NCBI GenBank assembly: GCA_020091685.1
Contig: CM034610.1
Coordinates: forward strand, 11,778,746-11,842,745
DNA length: 64,000 bases
Direction of reading: 5' to 3'
From: Lutjanus erythropterus
Taxonomy: Eukaryota > Chordata > Actinopteri > Lutjaniformes > Lutjanidae
Shown: one piece after another, positions 58,101 to 64,000 of the stretch
Numbering within the stretch: position 1 is the first letter of the stretch
How the letters are laid out: every line of letters begins with the position of its first letter
The notes under the pieces: generated by a model
What the model was told of the DNA's origin: nothing
The model's input: only the letters and a program-made list of their open reading frames with translations
Database searches by the model: none
Made by a program: the position numbers and the translations under genes

Positions 58101-61100
58101 GATATGGATTCAACACGTTTATTATGAGTTAAGAGTGTACATAATGCGTTTTGATGTAAACCTGTCAATGTAAATATAATTTGTTGTTTACAAAAACCTC
58201 ACAAGGTACCTTTAAAAGAATAGTTCAGATTATTTGATGTGTGGTTACATGAGGTATTTATCAATAGTACAGCACAGAAGCAAAGCAATATTTGTACTGC
58301 TGTGGAGGGGGTCAGCACAAAACTGACTTTAGCAACTTAAAAAAGGTCGAGCATGCTACATGTAGAATATTTTCACTGTTTTGCCTTGCCGTCAGACAGC
58401 TTCTTCTGTTGGGAAACCACAGTTGTGCAAAAGTAAAATATAGTTCTCTCTTCACCAACCAACTCCATAGGCGAAATCAGTAATTTTACCTTGCAGAACA
58501 CGGGAGTACCAGGTTAAATTTTATTTTGTTACAAGCAAAGTGGTTTAATACTCACTAAAAATCTTGTTCCATACAGGTACCCTGTGTGGTTACAGGTGCA
58601 ACAGAGCACTCTTGTGGTCACACCCAAACACACCAGAGGTGAAACTGGATTGGTGAGCGCTGTTCACTTACTCTCTGTGAATCTGCTGTGGATTATCAAT
58701 TTAAAGCAACTTTAACTTTACCTTGGCAGCTGCAATGTCATACTGAGCGACCTGCTGGCTCCACCCCACAGCCAGCAGCTGGTTGTCATGGAGACAGGTC
58801 ACCCCGGTGACTTCAGAGTTAGTGATAGGCTCCAGCTTGTGCAAGTTGAGGCCGTTTAGTAAGTTCCACACCTGGTCAATGAGAGGATCTTGTTATAAAA
58901 AAAACTCTTTTTAACTCTCATATTTATGTGAAATAACTACGGGAACCAATGGTATCAATTTCTGTGCTTTTTTATACAAACTGAACCTTAATAGTGCCAT
59001 TGCGAGCCCCAGTGATCAGTCGTCTGTGGGAGGAGTCGAGGGTCATGCAGGTGAGTTCATCTTCTCCATGAGCATTTAAGATCTGAAGTCGCCTCCTACC
59101 TGTCTCTATGTCCCACAGAGACACAGATGAGTCAGCGTGTCCAGTTACCACCTGTCTCAGAGTGGAGTTGTACAGAGCACAGGAGAGGGCAGGACCGATT
59201 TGATCATTTGGTCCAGGTTCATTTCCTGCATCCATCAACAACCCACCCCCTCCTCTTCTTGTTCCAGCGAGACCGAGCACTGCCAGGTAATCTTTGCATC
59301 CCACCACTAAATGAGGCTCCACAAGAAGAGGCGGGCTCAGCAGCAGGAAGGGGAAGTTGCTGTGTTCTGGGATTCGACCTGGCTGCTGGCAGGGGAACGG
59401 CAGGCTGAGGGTTTTCAGACAGTGATGGCTGGAAATGTCCCAAACTCTCAGCTCCTGACCAATGACAGAACAGAAATTCTCCATTTTTTTTTCAGCCAAG
59501 GATTCCTTACAAGATAGTAAATATATCAGGGACCCCCACATACAGGAGAAATGTATTAGAAAGTTATTAGACGTGTTAAAATATTTGCACCATGTCAACA
59601 CAGAATACCCATGATATACATACAGACACATCAAGAGAGCATATTTCACTCTTAGTGCACACATTTGTTTTTTCTAATAAATTTTAAAGCAACTGTGTCA
59701 GGTGAACTTGTTAACCAATTTTGAAAAATAACAAAATCAGTGATTTTTTTTTTCCTATGAAAAAAATGATTACTTTGTTTAGTAACACAAATTATTTTTT
59801 TTCCAAATCAAGTTAATAAGTTATATTAACACAATTGATTATATAGACTGAGTTCATTTGTGTGTTGCCAATTAATGTATTTTTTTTAAGTTGGTGCAAC
59901 AATTAATTTTTTCAGCGTAAAAGTCTAATCATGTGGCCTTTTGTATAACCAACTAACTAACTAGCTAAATAAATAATCCACCTGAACAACAAAATAAACA
60001 AGCCCTGATGTGATATATCGGGGAAAAAATCTGATATGATTTTATATAATTAACAATGAGCAATATAAATTTAATTTATTTTATTTCCTTAATGACTCAC
60101 TGCATCTCTGGAGTAGCTGAAGATCTGGCCAACAGGCTCGTAGATTGCAACATCCAACACAGATGTGCGGTGACCCAGCAGTGTGGCTACAGGACGTGTG
60201 GTCACGAATCGAGTCCACAGTCTGACTGTTCTGTCGCAACCTCCTGTGACCATCAACTGCAGAGATGCGCTGTAGTCGAAACATTTAGCTCCCTGAAATG
60301 AGACAAAAAGATGGTATACAGAATATGTTGTATCATGTACGGACAGCTATGTACACAAACTGGTATTTATTGGCTCTGAACTGTAAAAAATTAAAGCACA
60401 CATACTTTTAATAATACAAATCAGCTGGTCTCATTATTTTGGGACTTGTCAGGGGTGTTTTATTGTTAAAATGTCCAGACAGTTAATTGGATTATAAAAT
60501 TAGTGCTCCTGCAAAAACCAAAAAAAAAAAAAAAAAACCATTGTGAATAACAGGAAGTATCACCACCCACTTTAATTATGTTTTGTTCAACAGTATTACT
60601 ACTTTTCTCCACAGTCACACTGTTGGCCTCTGCATGCTGGGATAGAGTCAACTTTAGAAATAGTAACTTGAGTCACATCTTATATTTGTTCTTCTAGATA
60701 AAACTGGCTGTGGATAATTCGCTGAATGAGTTATGTAATATAGCGTTTGCCACATAAGGACATTTACTACAGATGTGAGTGGAGTGGGTGGAGTGAAGGT
60801 TGATTTTCAAACTATGACCCACAGTTAGGTCAGTGTCACCCAGACAGGAGTAGTGTGACCCACACCTGTTCGTCTGGACTCGATCAACATAAAAAGTGGA
60901 TAACAACAAAAACCATTACACTCTGTAGGCACAAGCGAGCTTTCTGGACATCAACCAAAACAGTGACATGACATCAATGAGACGTCGCATGATTGACATG
61001 TTGTGCACTGTTAGTTTGGAAATAAACTTAAAAAAGTTCTCCAATCTGTTGTTGAGATAATTTGCTTCTTAAGGAAAATCAAAAACAACAACAAAATCAA

Positions 61101-62628
61101 AAATTATTGAGTAAATTCCTTAAAGTGAAAATGAATAACTGCTATTAATTTAATATTTCAAATTACAGCTGATTCATTTTCAAGCACTCAAATAATGGCA
61201 AATCAGGTTCACAGCTGACTGAGAACAACTTTTGAGAAAACATTTTTTTTGGGGGGGGTTCTAAAATATATTTTGACAATCAAGCTAGTGTTAGCTGGTG
61301 TTGCACAATTTTGGTGCTGTAGAGGAGCTGACTATCCAGAGTGCTTTACATAGAAATCAGTCTATTGGCAACCAAAAGAAAGGTCTCATTTTTTAAAGTT
61401 ACATACAATCTAATTAATACAAGTCTAGCACAAAGAATGAGGTATGACATGCCCGTATTTTTAATCAAGGAAACACATTATAACCTGCTAGTCAACGTCA
61501 GATCAGGCAAAACTACACTGTGATATCAATTACCTGCTTAAATTTCCAAATGTAAGGCTCCTGCCTCAGTGTCACATTCATAAAGACCACGGAGGTGGTG
61601 TCGCTTTCTGATGATGTCATGATGATGTTTGTGTCAGGCTCAAACATCACTCTGTTGATTGGTTCCTTGTGGATGTTGGGGATGTGACGATAGGAGACCA
61701 TTTCGCTGTGTTCACCAAGGTCCTGTAGTCATGATGGGTAACAATAAGTGTAATTAGTAAATGATTGCCATTGCTTGAGCTCAGTAATTCAACAGACAAA
61801 GCCAAGCTTACTGGGAAAAATATCCTCTTTGGGCCGCTCGCTTTCTTGGGCAGCTTCTTGAAAAGACCCTTAGATGGGTTCAGGAACCACATGAGGTGGA
61901 CTCCTCCTTTTTCATCCCCCAGAAGCAGCAAGGAGGGTCGCTCTGGACACTTAGAGGGAGAAACCATGTGGATTAAAGTGATGAATTATTGCTGTCAGGG
62001 AGAATTTGTCCAGTTCAAAAGAACAACTCAAAGGAATAGTGGTCCTACCTGAACATCATGCCAGTAACAAAGAGCAGTCGGGACACTACGAAACCCTTGG
62101 AGCAATGATGAAACAAAGAGTTAACATTTGAACATTCTGATTTTCTTTTGTTTCACAGTGATCTATTAGTGAATCGCTGTGATTAGCACAATAAAGTAAT
62201 ACCAAACAGGTGGACATCCTCAAATACAGTGCCCATGGAGACGTTGACAAAGCGCAAGTCCCTGCAGTCTGTTGCTATGGCAACCTTGTGGACGTTGCCC
62301 ATGTAGACAGCATCAGTGGTCCAACCTCTGAATCTCCTTGTGTTGGCTACTTCCTCTGTTGGGTCTCCAGCAAGCTGGATTAAAGAGGATTAAATATAAA
62401 AAGTGTGTGTGTGTGAGAGAGAGAGAGAGAGTGTGTGTGTGTGTGTGAGAGAGAGTGTTTTGTACTTCCATGTGGATGTAAAAGTGGTACCATGATGTCA
62501 CTCACCCCGAGACTTTTGAGGATGTGTAGGCTGCTGTTCCAGACAGTGATCTGACCCCCTTTACTGACACTAATATAGCGGAGTGGAGGAGGATGGAAAA
62601 CAGCAACCACACGCACTGTTGGCTCCCG
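49180..62628 (-). CDS. Large WD40-repeat protein, WDR49/WDR64/EFCAB8-like (14 exons, N- and C-termini not in hand)
   Basis: Exons on the minus strand are 62628-62506, 62374-62203, 62095-62049, 61949-61812, 61722-61534, 60292-60101, 59454-58987, 58871-58722, 55301-55117, 53969-53830, 53680-53576, 52698-52550, 52467-52256 and 49316-49180. All junctions keep frame (2407 nt, about 802 aa). WD-type blade ends are ITVWN, TVRLWTR, ELRVWDISS, SVSLWDIETG, TIKVWNLLNG, EVIIWRLE, WLCFWSI, WLQMWDI and SAGLWTKDGD. The order of segments, with CYWHDVQ, FSYSRDAELRVWDISSHHCL and HVGCFGQ, matches this family of ciliary/flagellar tandem-propeller proteins, which has EF-hands upstream. A zebrafish paralogue is called wdr95; I cannot tell which member this is. 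The last exon seen is charged (VVEERTESDDKD) and ends in phase 1, so at least one more exon follows. The acceptor of exon 53680 is poor in pyrimidines. Confidence 0.87.
49923..50235. mobile_element. Full-length aggtccagtgt MITE-like element, copy 4
   Basis: It starts aaaggtccagtgttggcaga, contains accatgttgcaccgctgtgt and aatctgcaacctcactgcct, and ends aaatcctacatactggtcct in inverse orientation to its start. It lies in the WD40-gene intron between the 52256 and 49316 exons. Confidence 0.65.
50240..50690. repeat. Interspersed repeat ending in gttgagatatttcattctgg, copy 2
   Basis: Inside are gcatgctagcatgctcagag and agtttagtgtgctaactttt; the end reads accaaagtgatgatggccga then actgccatccctagagcca. 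It pairs with 34385-34905. Confidence 0.55.
50691..52255. other. WD40-gene intron DNA without recognised genes
   Basis: A short CA run lies at 50898-50912; the rest has AT-rich patches. No exon is supported here. Confidence 0.4.
54170..54800. repeat. Interspersed repeat fragments in a WD40-gene intron
   Basis: The piece ttttactgaagtaaagtatg with aaaaatgtacttccttact (about 54180-54240) and the piece gaagttcaagtacctagaac (about 54775) look like the two ends of one element. The unit gatggcaaatcaggtttaca (54251 on), with gttttttgggggtttctaaa, recurs at 61193-61262. Confidence 0.45.
55370..55790. repeat. Array of tgtcatgaca/tgacatt words
   Basis: The words tcatgacactgtcataacaa, atgtcatgacaggctttatg, ttatgacagtttgactttaa, cttatgacaacttgacatta and ttatgacagtatcatggcaa recur in both senses, and the tract ends with aaataaagtgttacggacca. 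It appears to be a minisatellite-like transposable element remnant. No gene is visible. Confidence 0.55.
56655..57485. mobile_element. AT-rich element with cactgtaaaaa termini
   Basis: The left end acactgtaaaaataaactat and the inverted right end gttttttttacagtgcac delimit an AT-rich body full of ttaact/acttaa words. It is non-coding and lies in a WD40-gene intron. Confidence 0.5.
58200..58520. mobile_element. Half copy of the palindromic MITE-like family (copy D)
   Basis: It starts tttaaaagaatagttcagat and continues gtagaatattttcactgttt, ccttgccgtcagacagcttc and ttttaccttgcagaacacgg, matching the left arm of copies A and B. The other arm is absent. Confidence 0.6.
61190..61440. repeat. Interspersed repeat fragment shared with 54.25 and 45.1 kb
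   Basis: It begins aatggcaaatcaggttcaca, followed by a G-rich patch and then agctagtgttagctggtgtt and gagctgactatccagagtgc. The latter part resembles 45117-45300. It is non-coding. Confidence 0.45.
62403..62457. repeat. Mixed GT/GA microsatellite
   Basis: GT units, then GA units, then GT and GA again lie between WD40-gene exons 62374 and 62506. Confidence 0.85.
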
Positions 62629-62639
62629 CTGCAGAGGAA

Positions 62640-63495
62640 TAACAAGTACAAGTATAGTTAACAAAAATAAAAGGTTATTAAAGTAATAAAACTTTTAGAA
62701 AAAATATGCAGAAGGAGAGCATAGAAAGGAAAATTCACAAAAGCAGTGCAGAAAGATGGTTGTAGTCATTGTAGTTAGTGAATTTGTTACCACATATAGA
62801 TGCTGCAAGAAACAGTAGGGTTAACACAGGTGATGCCTGTGACACTAATTAAGGTTCCGTTCCACTCAGGTCAAACAGAGTCGGGATGCGGCCGTTGTGG
62901 ACCTTAATTAGTATCATTGGTAACACCTGTGTTTATCCTACCATTTCATATCAATATGGCAGCTGTGAAAAAGACATCTGCCATCTATTTATTATTATAT
63001 CAAGGCGCTTTAGCTTTTATTATAAGATTAGTGCCACATCATTGGTAAAAATGATTGAATACGTATTTTAAGTTATGTATTTATATATCAGTAATAGTCA
63101 CCATTTGCCATGCGGAGGGTTTGGCTGGCTGTGAGTCATGAAGTTTTTAAAAAGAGACAAGCAGACAGAAATTCCCCTTAAAAAATCCCAACCAACACCA
63201 TCCCCCATTGAATATTCACTTCAGTATGGTTTTCAGGTCAGAAATTCAAGCTTTGGACAATTTAGGCAAACCAGTTTTTGATTTTTGGCTACTAAAGAGT
63301 GAAGCTCTAAACAAGTTAGCACACACGTCACTGGCTAACATAGTAGCAAACAATTTACACATACAGCAGACAAAATTCCCACTGGAGATGTGTTTCTGCC
63401 CCCCTGACAAATGTAAATCCAATATTCACTTTATTTTTCTGCTTTGTTTCGGTCTCTGGCAACTTCTGAGGATAATATCTGGCTTTTTATTATTG
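62640..63495. other. WD40-gene intron DNA at the right edge
   Basis: No exon of the WD40 gene is visible to the right of 62628; its N-terminal part must lie beyond the window. A near-palindrome is visible at about 62820-62935, where aacacaggtgatgcctgtga and accttaattagtatcattgg have inverted counterparts. Confidence 0.4.
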
Positions 63496-63499
63496 GGCT

Positions 63500-64000
63500 T
63501 TTTGTTCACCAGCTAGCATAACTGCCATTGCTGCCGCTGGGCAGTTAGTATAGCATAGCAAAGCTTTCTGCCTGGGAGATGGTAAGAATGATAAGACCAG
63601 TATATACTGCTGAAACCTTGTGGGCCATAAAATTAAAAATATAACCTAAAATAGCTTACAGCTCTGTAGTGGTACAGTGGTAATACTCTGCCCTTGTAGT
63701 GACAGCTGTAGTCATTTAATTCAATTGGGGCTTGTTGGGTACAGTTATGTTTAGTGTAAGAATGTTTTATCACATTTATTTGTCATGGACTTCACCATGG
63801 ACTTCACCAGCTAGTATACTTGCTATCTTTGACTGCCATTTGGTGCAGAGCAGTTAAGAGTGTTAGCAGAGCTTTTCTCCTGAAAACCTCTGCCTCAAAG
63901 TTGGTAAGGACAAAGCTTGACTAGCACTGCTTTGCTACTGTAAACTTGGGGACCATAAAGTAAAAAATGAGCTAAAATATTTTTTTAAAAAAAGCTCTGT
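63500..64000. repeat. Diverged tandem duplication of about 290 bp
   Basis: Unit 1 (63508-63672) has caccagctagcataactgcc, gggccataaaattaaaaat and a terminal cagctctgt. Unit 2 (63797-64000) has caccagctagtatacttgct, gggaccataaagtaaaaaat and a terminal aagctctgt. It is non-coding and the second unit runs off the edge. Confidence 0.5.

Overview
The window is vertebrate nuclear DNA from a ray-finned fish, most likely a spiny-rayed (acanthomorph/percomorph) teleost. The grounds are multi-exon genes with GT-AG introns of about 0.1 to 12 kb, long CA/GT microsatellites, a Tc1/mariner relic, a tRNA-derived SINE whose body resembles the type common in spiny-rayed fishes, and many short inverted-repeat (MITE-like) elements. 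There are no operons, phage or CRISPR arrays.

Four protein genes were rebuilt exon by exon; the reading phase closes at every junction listed. (1) wipi1, minus strand, start codon at 9040, eleven exons down to 591; its last exon(s) probably lie beyond the left edge. (2) prkar1a, plus strand, non-coding exon 1 ending at 11840 and ten coding exons 14818-22445 (380 aa), followed by a 3' UTR of about 2.6 kb. (3) fam20a, minus strand, eleven exons 41324-28959 (536 aa). (4) A large WD40-repeat gene of the WDR49/WDR64/EFCAB8 type, minus strand, fourteen exons 62628-49180 (about 802 aa seen); its N-terminus lies beyond the right edge and its C-terminal exon is uncertain.

Layout: wipi1 and prkar1a are head to head, about 2.7 kb apart, with a Tc1-like relic between them. 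prkar1a and fam20a converge across 25.1-28.9 kb. The WD40 gene lies upstream of fam20a in the same orientation, separated by about 8 kb of repeats. The order wipi1-prkar1a-fam20a matches the human 17q24 neighbourhood. The genes are functionally separate: an autophagy PI3P effector, the PKA RI-alpha subunit, a secretory-pathway pseudokinase that activates Fam20C, and a probable ciliary/axonemal WD40 scaffold.

I found no clearly undescribed system. The observations most worth following up are: a TG repeat of roughly 65 bp abutting the 3' splice site of a frame-neutral fam20a exon that carries the pseudokinase Gln; two perfect CRE palindromes in the prkar1a promoter; unresolved 3' ends for wipi1 and the WD40 gene; several related hairpin-forming element families; and a 150-bp duplication at 44.5 and 47.9 kb.
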